A stretch of 34,643 nucleotides of DNA from Oehlia diaphana (taxonomy: Eukaryota > Glomeromycota > Glomeromycetes > Glomerales > Glomeraceae), in NCBI GenBank assembly GCA_003833135.1, contig QZLH01000181.1:9322-43964 (forward strand). The letters are read 5' to 3'. The notes under the pieces are model-generated. The model was not told the DNA's origin, ran no database searches, and saw nothing but the letters and a program-made list of their open reading frames with translations. Below, one piece after another: positions 20,359 through 30,719 of the stretch. Position numbers and translations under genes: made by a program. Within the stretch, counting starts at the first letter, position 1; every line of letters starts with the position of its first letter.

Positions 20359-23300
20359 ACTCTATAATTCTTACTCTTTGAAAACCATTTATGAAGAACA
20401 TAAAAGGCTACTTACTATAGTCTTTGGCGCGTAAGTTAGGGAGTTAGTTTTTATATTTTTTTATTATATAAATTAATATAATTAAAATAAGAGCTAGGTT
20501 CTCGTGATTGGCTTTATAGTAAAGGAATTTATAATATTTTTATCTTGGGTATAAATAGGTTATAGTATTTATACTGATAAGAGTTATAGGTTTTTTTTTA
20601 TGTACTAATCAAAAATTTTAGATTAGTTTAGGCTAATTAAGTTTTTAGCCATTGTATTTAGTGTAGACACTTTATTGATGCGATGTAAATTAATCGATTT
20701 TTCGATTATCATAATACTTTTAAAGTAAAAATTTATACCGGGTTGATTTTAATGGGTGATATAATTAAAAGTCCATTTGATTATCGTAAAATCTTGAAAT
20801 CAAGCACCTCCTTAAAAGTAGTCTGAAAAATGTGCATAATGTACTTGCACGTGATAGCGTTAAACTTTAACACTGGCCAGTGCGTGCGTTAATATCGTAC
20901 ACATGATACGTAAGTTAAGGATGCTCCAATTAGGGATGGAAAATTAAATTTGATTAATTAAATCTTTATAATTTTGGTCAAAATTCCGAAATTAAATTGA
21001 TTTTCCGAGATTACGTCATTTCCTGGGCCAATATTCACCACTATAAAATTTCCTGACTCGTCATGCTTAAGTAATGCATAATCAATGAAAAGCCACAGCC
21101 TATTTACATGAGTCATCCTTTGTTGTTACTTGTTCGTATTGTATGTAATATTCATAATATTCATTCGGTACTTTTGCGCACGATGTAGTCACACAATTGT
21201 AAATGATTATTTACGTGGGTAGTCTAAACATAATACCCACGTGATTGCAGTGTTTTTTTTCCACTTCGTTGTTCTTATTTTCTTCATTTTGGAAATTGAA
21301 GATTCTATTTTTAGATATTCATATTATTGTATCATCAATTTTATGAGAAAATGTATATATGGAATATATGAAAAATGATTCCAGCAATAATTAAAAACCA
21401 AAGGAATTGCGATACGAGTATTAAGATTCGTTATTTATTATTAGTTAATTTTTGTTCGAGAGTAAATTTTCAATTAACGAAAAGTGCTAAGACTATTTAA
21501 AAAAGGTCAATAAAGTAAACCATGCAAATATAACGATTAGGTTGAACGGATTGTTAGATAATAGGTTAATCTAGGAAATTTGTGGCTATATTTTGATGTT
21601 TAGTGGGTATTAATATAATATTGAGATAAAAAACGTCAATTAGAAATTAAATTTACTTATAAATGAGACCTTAGAGATACCGTATAATTAGCAGAATAAT
21701 TCTTAGGTAATAACTATAATTTATTTTTTTTCGGACTGAATCTCTCTAACTTTGAAAAAAAGGATGAATAAATAATAGGATTTAACGATAAAGATAGTAT
21801 ATAGAAATGCTGAAAAAAAAGAGTGAAAAAATAATTAGTAATTTTTTTTTCCCTTATAATATAAAAATTAGGATAAAATATGAAAGCATCAAGAATTTTT
21901 ACACCTAGAATATTTTATAATCTTGGTAATTATTTTAAATTTTCATTGTCTGAATAAAAGAATGAATATAAAAAAAAAATTATAAAAGGAAAAACAAAGA
22001 AAAGAAATAGAAAATAATAGAAAAAAATATAACAATGAAATTCATAATAATTGGTTTCTTTTGTTCGTTATTATATTTTACCCAATAAATTTTTGGACTA
22101 TCGATTTTTTTCTTTTCTCTCTCAACTCTTTTATACAAGATTTACAAAAAGTTTTGAGTTTGACTTTTGTTAACTTTAATATCAGTTCTAATAACATATA
22201 GAGTTTTTTTGTGAAAATTTCTATTGTGGCTTAGTTCCCAAATAAAAAATTATGTAATTACTAAATACTAAGTATGTTAATTATTAATAAATTTTTATTT
22301 TAAATATAAACAAAAGAATAATAATGAATTGTTGCAACAGAAGTAAAGTAATCAAGTAAATTAATCAAGTAAAGCCATAATCTTAAACCAATTTATTACC
22401 ATAATAATGTTTACCATCAGTATTCAATTTAAAATCAATTATCTTTCCATTACAATACTTTATAGTTATTTCCTCTAATTGAAACTGTAAAAATAATTTA
22501 CATCTTAATATGAATTAGTATTAAAAAAAAATTTCTTAATTTAGCACACGTCAAATAGATGACAGTTTATTTAACAAGTCTCTGATTACTCAAATACTTT
22601 TGTCCTTAGCTTTCCAAACATTAAATTTCGTATCTTAAAATTTCTGGACTAATATTAAAGATATAAATACCAAACGATCATGATCAAAGCCATAGATATC
22701 ATTGATCATGATGATAATAAGTCTTACGACTATTGTATTTGGAAAAGTTGTATGGTACAAAATAGGATTTAACTCGAAATTTACTTTATTGATTTTTTTT
22801 TATAATAAACTTTATAATATCTTTAAAGGATAATATCGGCAAATCGATACGAAAATTTCGAAGTGGTAATTCTTTTAAACAGCATTAAAATTATCATTAT
22901 TATGAAGATTTGCAAATTTGTAACAAATTTTCTATATTTAAAATATTTAAAATTGACATTATAAACCTTATTTGATGTATAAGTAAAGTTGTAAAGAAGG
23001 TCAAAATACATAATTAAATAATTTTCAAGTAGACTTTATAAGGAATAAACATGAGTTATTTTATAAAAATATGCAAATAATTTTTGCAATTAAATTGGTA
23101 ATTAAACATCAAAAAAAATGATTTATATCCAAAAACGATACTTTTATAATAAATTCCATGGTATTTTCTAATTAAAAATGAAAAATTAGAGTTAATATTA
23201 TTATAAATTAAGCAAATTTTCTATAAAATTTGATTATAATATAGGGTATATTAATATAGTTATAATAATAATGAGCAGCTCAATTGATAACATTTGGCTG

Positions 23301-23720
23301 ACATGCCGAAATTAATTAGGATATATGAAAAAAAAATTAATTCTTTTAATTATATCATAATTTATATGTACTGTACTCCCCTTATATTATATTATACTTT
23401 TATCATATAGTTTAATCTCAAAAGGGAATAATCATGTGATATATAGTATAAAAAAATGGAGTGAATATCAAAATTAAATAAATCAATAATCAATAAATCA
23501 CTCCATAACCATCAAAACCATCAAATAAGGACAAATGAGTCTGTCCTAATACAAATGATTATTACGCAAATAATCAATAATCCATAATCGATAAAATCAA
23601 CAAATTTTTTATTATTTTTTCAAACGCGTCACAGTTCTCTTGTTTTTCTGTTTGGTTTTTACGAGTTTTCATTTTTTAATATCGTGTGGCTTATTATTTT
23701 CTTTAATAACATAACATAAC
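20359..23720. other. long AT-rich intergenic region
   Basis: No supported gene in 3.3 kb. The only open frame of note (22823-23011, minus, 62 codons) lacks motifs. Around 20860-21260 the composition is less AT-rich, with CACGTG-type words at about 20869 and 21240 and a TAGGGATGG word at 20933 resembling one end of the TAGGG foldback family but without a partner. Long poly-A/T runs fill 21700-23400. Confidence 0.5.
21213..21242. repeat. 9-bp perfect inverted repeat around CACGTG
   Basis: ACGTGGGTA at 21213-21221 and its exact inverse TACCCACGT at 21234-21242 are separated by 12 bp. It could be a paired binding site for a CACGTG-type regulator or a small hairpin. No adjacent gene is evident. 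Confidence 0.5.
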
Positions 23721-24724
23721 ATGCCAACAGGAAGCTTACCTAAAGAAGCTCTGAAAGAAGTACGAATCGGGGTAAATATTTATTGTTCTTTACAATCAAT
23801 ATCAAATTCTAAATACTTTAATGTTTACCCGTATATCAGATTTTTGGGAGAAACACTATACTAAATGGGAGAACACGGAAATATGGGATAAATTTTTCAT
23901 TGAAAAAATACCAAACTCCTCAAGAAGCGAGTCACATAACGCTTTAGGCGCAGAACTGAACATATTAATTAGGAAACTAAAGCCCAATACGAGGGCAAGT
24001 CAAAAAGCGCTATTTTTGCAAAATAACTTAAAGGTCAGTATTTTTCATGAATTAGCAAATGTGCTATGCCCCGTGCTGCTGGTATGGGGAAGAAGAGCGC
24101 ACAGCCTTATGTAGCCACAGCATAACATATGCTCGTTGTGACTTGTGCTGTCTCCTGCTGACTTAGAAAATTGTTTGCTAATCTTTTTTTACCATACAGA
24201 ATGATAGAAACCTCAAAAATCAACCTTCATATGATGAACAATCACGCAAAATTGAGAATGAGGAGGAACCTAACTCAACTGTTGAAGAATTAACATTTGA
24301 GCCACAGATTGGCACATTACTTTTGTCATATAGGAAAGTTCTTGAAGAAATGTAGTCATCACGTAGAACAAGAATCACAACGAGCCCTACACTTATCTCA
24401 TATGCTCAAGTGGTCTTCGAATTTGTTAACAGCTTACCTAGACTGGCCGTTAACATTCCTTTATTGGAATCTGTCCTTATGGAAAACCAAAATAAACGGA
24501 TTCATCACGCGGTTTTAATTATGCGTAGTTTTATTACCAAGGATGTTGTGGACGATGCAAACTGTGGTTTCAAAAAATGGCTAACAACGTCATGTGGATT
24601 TCATACGAAGGAGCATTTCTGCATTATTGATCTAGCAGCAGCATTAACAACAATTATTTCAGTCCTTCTCTATTTATCAACACCATGTCGAGGCCCAGGG
24701 AGTAAACCCTCAGAAATCAAATAA
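23721..24724 (+). pseudogene. unidentified spliced gene with an in-frame stop
   Basis: A first block (23721-23771) starts MPTGSLPKEALKEVRIG and is followed by a GTAAAT donor; a TATATCAG acceptor lies at 23832-23839, but this join is out of frame. The next block, open from 23821, reads DFWEKHYTKWENTEIWDKFF and ends at 24033 before GTCAGT. A 166-nt intron (24034-24199, ending ACCATACAG) joins in phase 0 to 24200-24724. Exon 3 starts NDRNLKNQPSYDEQSRKIEN and has one TAG at 24353. It stays open to 24724 through SLPRLAVNIPLLESVLMENQ, CGFKKWLTTSCGFHTKEHF and a hydrophobic IIDLAAALTTIISVLLYL. The consistent frame on both sides of the TAG argues for a recently broken gene. Family not recognised. Confidence 0.55.
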
Positions 24725-25525
24725 AATCACAGGTATGGGCCAAATCTTTTCCGATAGTGAAATTATTTAGAGATTTTTCTATAATAAACTATAACTTACT
24801 TTATAAGAAGTTTCTACTAAAATATGATTCATTTTCAAACTTTTATAACTCTAGTCTCTTATCAATTTCATTTCAAATTTCGTGTAAGTACTCTAAATAC
24901 CTATCTCTTTCGTGAAATACTATAGTCTTTTTTTTTTAAAAAAAAAAGTCTAACATTTCGAAAACAATAAATTTTCTTTAGAATTTATGCAAAAATTCTC
25001 ATTCCATATTTCTAACTAAGGTTATAATTTTTTTATTTAAATTAATTGTATTGCTCAAATGTTAATATAACATGGGTTATCAAATTTTAAAAGTTTTCAA
25101 ATAATTTAAATTCAACCGTTACATATATAGCTTAAATCCAAATATAATTTTACGGGATGATGCAGAGAGAGTTATGGAAGTAATTAATCATTTGATAAAT
25201 ATTTTTCTAAAAAAAAATTAGTAACATTGTAATTATATATAAAAATTCTGCAATTTTAATTATCTGGAAAAAATTCTAATTGATCCGATTCAAAAATCTC
25301 TAATATTTATTGTATGATACAGACACCCTAATGTATCATGGCTACGACCCGAACTATATATTGTGATAATGCTATATCCACGAATGGATTTTATTATCAC
25401 TAACAAACAATACTATTACTAGTATTATCTATTTCTTGCACTTCACAAATGTTAAGAGGTCCCATCAGACAATGCCACTTGCATTAATAAAAGGCTCCTT
25501 TGATAAACAACATTCACGTGATGGA
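24725..25525. other. AT-rich spacer
   Basis: No gene seen. A T10A10 palindrome lies at 24928-24947. Composition rises slightly after 25320 as the TLDc duplication block is approached. Confidence 0.5.
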
Positions 25526-25580
25526 CCAACCTTATATAATTAGTTATGTATTCTGTACAATGTAACATTTTGGCACGTGA
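25526..25580 (-). promoter_or_regulatory. orphan copy of the BTB-TLDc promoter block
   Basis: The plus-strand text CCAACCTTATATAATTAG, then TATGTATTCTGTACAATGTA, then GGCACGTGA matches the block upstream of copy B (27970-28022) and copy C (32304-32353). In those copies it lies 70-140 bp before a minus-strand ATG. Here no BTB exon follows at lower coordinates, so the gene it served has been lost or replaced. Confidence 0.6.
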
Positions 25581-26374
25581 CTAAATAGTTGCGCCAAAAT
25601 TGTGATATTTTCATCACGTTCGTACGTTTGCTTATCCTCCAATGAACGACTTCAACGTGCGCAAAAGTTATAATTATACAAATTTTATAATTATATATCG
25701 ATGTTTTTATAAGATATAACTTGGTCTCAATCCGTTTGGTTAGTGTTAGGCAAATAATTTTACCCAAAATAATTGTTCATTCAACAAAAAACAAAATAAA
25801 TACATATCAAATGGCGCAGTAATAATTGCGAAAAAAACAATCTACGGCATTAGTAAATTCTTTTAAACTTAGTAAATCATACAATACATTTAAAAATGTT
25901 TAACTAAATATCACATGTAAATACTAGTTTTATGAAAAAGAATAATATTATGCTTTTGAGTTTCCCAAACAATGAGCTAAAAAGTTAAATCTCTTTATTT
26001 TTTTGGAAGATTTCTTTGGTTATCAAAAATATACTGATTTAATAATAGAAAATATAACAAAAAATTTAAAAAAGTTAATAAATTAAGTTCTTTCTATTTA
26101 GGCTTTCCAGTTACCAGTGATTAATAAGCGGTCCATATCATAGTGTTCTTTTTAGGCTAAGACGTTCTTATTTATTGTTCTTTTATGTTTTTACAACATC
26201 TTCTTGCTATATACTAATGAAAACTTCTATTTTCTACACATTTGTTTGTTTATAAAAAAAGCGTTAATTCTGTTGTTGGAGCATACATCATGAATTTTGA
26301 TTTATCAATGATTATATTTTTTCTTTTTGAAATAGAAATAATAAATTTAAAATTTAATCATATACTGTAACATA
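25581..26374. repeat. 3' flank of copy B, paralogous to 28711-29790
   Basis: The sequence from about 25633 (TATCCTCCAATG..) through TTGGTCTCAATC, TAGTGTTAGGCAAATAATTT, ATGGCGCAGTAAT, CTACGGCATTAGTAAATTC and on to the TAGGCTTTCCAG and AAGACGTTCTTATTTATT stretches is repeated at 28711-29790 and partly at 30356-30719. At about 25934 it holds TTTATGAAAAAGAATAATAT uninterrupted, the empty site for the MITE at 29001. No gene lies in it. Confidence 0.8.
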
Positions 26375-27903
26375 CTACTGATCAATTATTTGAAAAACTT
26401 CACATTCTTCTATAGTAAAATCATTTTCAGTTTTTCTAATTGGTTTTTCATAAGTACTTTTAATACAACAACAATATTCGCTAACAAAATCGTATCCTAA
26501 TATAGTAAGGTCTCCATCTCCAAATGATGGACCGCAAAGATTTTCGTTTTTAATAGCGCAATTTTTATTCATTACACGACTTAAAATGTGGTCTTCAATT
26601 CTATCATTATTAAAAGAAAATATAAAACTATCTTTAGTAATACCCCATTCAATACCCAATTCCCATTTAATTGGATTATATCCTCCAAGAATTTCATTGC
26701 TGTCTTTTACTTTAACAAATGTTACCGTGCAAGATATGTAGTCACAAATTTCGTGAAATCTATGTCGCGTAAGTCCATCACAGGATCCGCGAAACAATAA
26801 TTTAAATTCATAAGGAGAAGTTAACTCGTCAGTAATTTCTAATCTATTAATCCATTTTGAGATCAATTCAGCATGTTGAGCAGTAATAATTTTTGAATCA
26901 ATGGTTTTTAAGTTGGTTAAATGAGGTTTTAAATTATTGCTTAGCTTACTATTAGGTTCCAAAAGACTTAAAAATGATTTTAATAAATCTTTACGTAAAT
27001 CTTTTGGCAAAATTTTCTTATAAGGTAGTACCTTATCCATGAATTCTTTAGAAGTTAAATTGTAGAATTTAATAATTGGAATAAATTGTTGTAAGGTACT
27101 CTTTAAAGCGTTAAAATCGTCTTTTGAATAGTTTGTGACATTAGAAGGAAGTTCTGGATGTTGTGCATGTCCCCATTTAAGAACATGTTCCCAAACTTGA
27201 ATTTCACTCATTTGAAGATTATCATTTTGAATTATTGTGATCAAAAGTTTTTCTGGAATTGAGGAGAAATTTAACGAGTTAAATATCTTAACTGGCTCTT
27301 TTGTCATTAAATCGGTACAATATTTTTGAAGTTCAGAGAAAGAATGATTTTCAAAGCTTGTTTGATATATCAAGCTAAAGTTTTGTTCCATCCAATTTGC
27401 TTTATTTTCGATCAAAAAAGATTGTAAATAGGGAATTAATTCCTGGAGACTAAGTTCATTAGCGGCAATTAGAATTTGAATTATATCTAAATTATCATAT
27501 TCATTTAAGGAAAGTTTTCCTCCATAAATATACCTAAAAAAAAAAAATATAATAATAATTATTTATATAAAAAAAAAAAATTTTCAAAAAATTAATTTAA
27601 TTATTATTAAAAAGCATCAATTGTCATTATAAAATTTTTTTCTTACCCCAAAATTATTTGAAAAATTTCAGGAGAAATATTTGGTAATTTAATATGTGTT
27701 AAAGTACCATCATTTTTCTTTTTATTAGTTGATAAAATTCTTCGCAAGTAAGGAGAACGATAATGTAAAATAACCATATGAGCACGAAATATTTTTATAT
27801 AAGGGTCATTACCAACTTCAATTGTAATATCATAATATTCTTCATCATTTAATATTTCGGTTAAATTTTGTAATAATTTTGGTAATAATTTATTGTTTGA
27901 CAT
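26375..27903 (-). CDS. BTB-BACK-TLDc protein, copy B (2 exons)
   Basis: Exon 1 is 27903-27647 (257 nt) and exon 2 is 27533-26375. The 113-nt intron starts GTAAGAAAA and ends in a T tract plus TAG, and is phase 2 at the same codon as in copy A. The CDS is 1416 nt, 471 residues. Domain order matches copy A: BTB (YYDITIEVGNDPYIKIFRAH), BACK (WEHVLKWGHAQHPELPSNV) and TLDc (SPYEFKLLFRGSCDGL, TKDSFIFSFNNDRIEDHIL, EECEVFQIIDQ). The upstream block at 27970-28022 holds a TATATAA element about 70 bp before the ATG. Gene plus flanks form a unit repeated at copies C and D. No lesions seen. Paralogues differ mainly at scattered BTB surface positions and in the linker before TLDc, which may tune partner choice (inference). 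Confidence 0.93.
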
Positions 27904-27969
27904 TATTCATTTCTATGAGAAAAGAAAAGAATACAGTATGTAGAGAAAATGCATCCTAATTTGTGGATA

Positions 27970-28022
27970 CCAACCTTATATAATTAGCTAATGTATTCTG
28001 TATAACGTAAACATTTTGCACC
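27970..28022 (-). promoter_or_regulatory. promoter block of copy B
   Basis: CCAACCTTATATAATTAG followed by an ATGTATTCTGTATAACG stretch, 67-119 bp upstream of the ATG at 27903. It is conserved with 25526-25580 and 32304-32353. The CACGTGA at the far end of the other two copies is degraded here (GCACCCC). Confidence 0.55.
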
Positions 28023-28272
28023 CCTTTTGTGTGTTTGTGTGCTAGGTTCGTGGCACGGCAATTTTTAAAAAAAGGTCATTAAGATCTTTTATTTAGCATA
28101 AAAGCTTTTACTTTTATGATGGAGGTGTATTTTCACCTGCTTTGCAAGTTTACTTAGGATTCGGAAGAAGGTTTTGAATGTTTATTTTTGACTTTACATA
28201 TAGATGATTGATTTTACTCATTGCCGATCATTTCCAAAAAAGAGTTCGAATTTTTGTCAAGTGCAGAGCAAC
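28023..28272. other. spacer, no gene
   Basis: No coding signal. It runs to the target duplication of the element at 28281. Confidence 0.45.
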
Positions 28273-28280
28273 ATTATGGA

Positions 28281-28464
28281 TAGTGTTTGGATCCGAAGCG
28301 GTTTTATCCGGTTTTTATCCGGTATCCGTTTCGGTTAATTCAGGATGCATAATATATTAAATATTCTGGTCGAAATTATAGTCTATTCAGAGCTGAGATT
28401 TACAATCTTTTTTCGGCAATAATCTCATTTAAAATATTTAAGATTTTATCCGGATCAAACACTA
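28281..28464. mobile_element. 184-bp hAT-like MITE with TAGTGTTTG termini
   Basis: Starts TAGTGTTTGGATCCG and ends CGGATCAAACACTA, flanked by the 8-bp direct repeat ATTATGGA at 28273-28280 and 28465-28472. The interior has several TTATCCGG words. The termini fit (C/T)A(A/G)NG. It is distinct from the TAGGG and CAGTG families in this window. Confidence 0.88.
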
Positions 28465-28513
28465 ATTATGGAACGTGATGAAAATATCACATGATTTTTA
28501 TTCCGGTCGTTTG

Positions 28514-28705
28514 CCCTGTAAAAAAATCTGATCCGTGTTTTATCTTTCCATGTTTTTTCCGTGACTGTATCATTTTCATGGAATTTATAACCTTAAAAGT
28601 AGAATATTTTCATCTCGATATCCGTGAATGTATATCATTTTCACGGAATTTTTACGGAAGATACGGAGAAATAATGAAAATATTCGGATAAAAATTTTTA
28701 TAGGG
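28514..28705. mobile_element. candidate 192-bp insertion with CCCTRTAAAAA ends
   Basis: The left end reads CCCTGTAAAAAAATCTGATC and the right end in inverse CCCTATAAAAATTTTTATCC. The paralogous flank of copy B (25625-25640, CGTTTGCTTATCCTCC) lacks this stretch, so it is an insertion relative to that copy. Two direct repeats of a TCCGTGA..ATCATTTTCA(T/C)GGAATTT motif lie inside. A target duplication is not clear (CGTTTG versus TTGTTTA), so the class is unknown. Confidence 0.55.
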
Positions 28706-28710
28706 TTGTT

Positions 28711-29000
28711 TATCCTCCAATATAACGCGCGTAAAATTTATAATTATAGAATTACGTTTTTTAAGACATAACTTGGTCTCAATCTGATAATTAGTGTTAG
28801 GCAAATAATTTTACCCAAAATAATTTTTCATTCAACAAAAAGCAAAATAAATAATTTCTTTTTTGAAATTTACATATCAAATGGCGCAGTAATTACGAAA
28901 AAAAACAAATCTACGGCATTAGTAAATTCTTTAAACTTAGCAAATCATACAATACATTTAAAAATGTTTAACTAATATCACATGTAAATAGCTTTATGAA
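28711..29000. repeat. duplicated 3' flank of the truncated TLDc copy
   Basis: Aligns with about 25633-25933 with small indels, including TAACTTGGTCTCAATC, GTGTTAGGCAAATAATTT and CAAATGGCGCAGTAAT. It ends TTTATGAA at the MITE. Confidence 0.8.
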
Positions 29001-29306
29001 TAGGGATGGCAACGGTCGGTCATGGTCGGTCATCGGTCGGTCATAACCGGTCAAGAACCTTTGACCGACCGACCAACCGTTTGACCGACCGTTGACCGAC
29101 CGGTCTGACCGACCGTTTAACCGATCCTGAAAACGTTTGCGAAACATTTTTTTATTAAATTTTATATTAAAAGACGTTTCGCAAACATTTTCAGGATCGG
29201 TTAAACGGTCGGTCAAACGGTCGATCAGAGGTCCTTGACCGACCGATATCGGTCACGGTCATGACCAGTCATAACCGGTTAATGACCGTGACCGTTGCCA
29301 TCCCTA
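29001..29306. mobile_element. hAT-like foldback MITE, TAGGG family, copy 3
   Basis: The 306-bp element starts TAGGGATGGCAACGGTC and ends with its inverse. Flanking direct repeats TTTATGAA lie at 28993-29000 and 29307-29314. The paralogous site at about 25928-25935 carries a single TTTATGAA, so the insertion is directly shown. The arms (about 130 bp each) are almost fully complementary, so transcripts would form a long hairpin. This is the shortest complete copy in the window. Confidence 0.95.
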
Positions 29307-29790
29307 TTTATGAAAAAGAATAATATCATGCTTTTAAGTTTTCCGAACAATGAGTTAAAATTAAACCTTTTTTTTATTTTTGAAGATTTCTTTGGCTATC
29401 AAAAATACACTTATACTATACTCTAAATGTCAATTTTCTTTATAGTGAATATAAAAAAATTTAAAAGTCACTATGAAAAAAATGCTAATAAATATGCTCT
29501 TTCTATTTAGGCTTTCTAGTGATTAATCCGCACACATTTTATCTATATAATCATGTTATTTTAGGTTAAGACGTTCTTATTTATTGCTCTTTTATGTCTT
29601 TACAACACCTTCTTGCTATATACAGTACTAATGAAAACTTCTATTTCTACACATTGTTTGGATAAAAAAGCGTTAATACCGTTGTTGGAGCATACATTAT
29701 AAACTTTAATAATTTGATTTATCAATAATTATATTTTTTCTTTTTGAAATAGAAATAGTAAATTTAAAATCTAATCAATGTAACATAGTA
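29307..29790. repeat. 3' flank of the truncated TLDc copy, continued
   Basis: Continues the match to 25934-26374 (AAAAGAATAATAT, TTTGGCTATCAAAAATA, TCTTTCTATTTAGGCTTTC, AAGACGTTCTTATTTATTG, TTGGAGCATACAT). No gene. Confidence 0.75.
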
Positions 29791-30355
29791 CTACTGATTA
29801 ATTATTTGAAAAACTTCATATTCTTCTACAGTAGAATCATTTTTAGTTTTCCTAATTGGTTTTTCATAGGATCTTTTTATACAACGACAATAACCAAGTT
29901 CACATATAATAAGGTCTCCATTACCAAATGATGGACTGCAAATACTTCCGTTTCTAATAGCGCAATTTTCATTCATTACACGACTTAAAATGTAGTCTCC
30001 AATTCTATCATTATTAAAAGAAAATATGAAACTATTTTTAGTAATACCCCACACAAAATCCGATTTCATTATATCCTCCAAGAATTTCGTTACTATCTTT
30101 CACTTTAGCAATCGTTACCGTGCGAGGTATACCATCACAAATTTCATGAAATTTATATGGTGTAAATCCATTACGGGACCAGCGAAACAATAATTTAAAT
30201 TCATATGGAGAAGTTAACTCCTCAGTTATTTCTAATCTATCAATCCATTTTGAGATCAACTCGGCATGTTGAGATGTTATAATTTTTGAATCAATGGCTT
30301 TTAAGTTAACTTTCTTAGTTATACATGGTTTTAAATTATCACTTGGCTTGATATT
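29791..30355 (-). pseudogene. BTB-BACK-TLDc copy D, truncated to the TLDc domain
   Basis: The minus strand from 30355 reads NIKPSDNLKPCITKKVNLKA, then IDSKIITSQHAELISKWIDR and SPYEFKLLFRWSRNG, matching copies B and C from about residue 285. The BTB and BACK parts are missing. At 30355 the homology stops inside the linker codons and switches to TAGCTATCAAAAATATACTG, which is 3' flank of another copy. A frameshift at about 30060-30080, in the ILGGYN-xxx-GITKN region, splits the domain. The second part (ITKNSFIFSFNNDRIGDYIL) runs to the stop at 29791. It lacks a start and a promoter, so it is dead. Confidence 0.9.
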
Positions 30356-30719
30356 TAGCTATCAAAAATATACTGATATATCTTACCCAACTCTAAATAA
30401 CAATTTTTTTTATAGTGAATATAAAAAATTTAAAAAAGCTAGTACTGTAATAAATAAGCTCTTTCTATTTAGGCTTTCCAGTGATTCATTCGGTCAATAT
30501 ACTAGGCGCATTAACGGAGATCCTTTGTTTAACAGTTGTTCGTTTTAAGATAAGACGTCCTTATTTATTGCTCTTTTATTATGTCTTTACAACCCCTTCT
30601 TTCTATAAAAAAAGCGTTAATACTGCTGCTGGAGTATACGTCAAAATTTAATAATCTTGATTTATCACCAATTATATTTTTTCTTTTGAAATAAAAATAG
30701 ATCTAATCAGTGTAACATA
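30356..30719. repeat. 3' flank of copy C, third copy of the TLDc flank repeat
   Basis: Contains CTATCAAAAATATACTGAT, CTCTTTCTATTTAGGCTTTC, AAGACGTCCTTATTTATTG and AAAAAAGCGTTAATACTG words shared with the flanks of copies B and D, with its own insert at about 30486-30540. No gene. Confidence 0.75.

Noticed and set aside
20933..20960. TAGGGATGG word as a fifth TAGGG-family element
   Set aside because: No inverted partner and no CGGTC arm follow; at most a decayed end.
24921..24952. Apparent long palindrome
   Set aside because: Only the T10A10 centre is symmetric; the flanking AGTC/GTCT are not inverse of each other.
26588..26800. Plus-strand 70-codon frame inside copy B (and 31288-31473 inside copy C)
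   Set aside because: Antisense shadows of well-supported TLDc exons.
28968..29216. 82-codon minus-strand frame
   Set aside because: It lies inside the TAGGG MITE and translates its CGGTC repeats.
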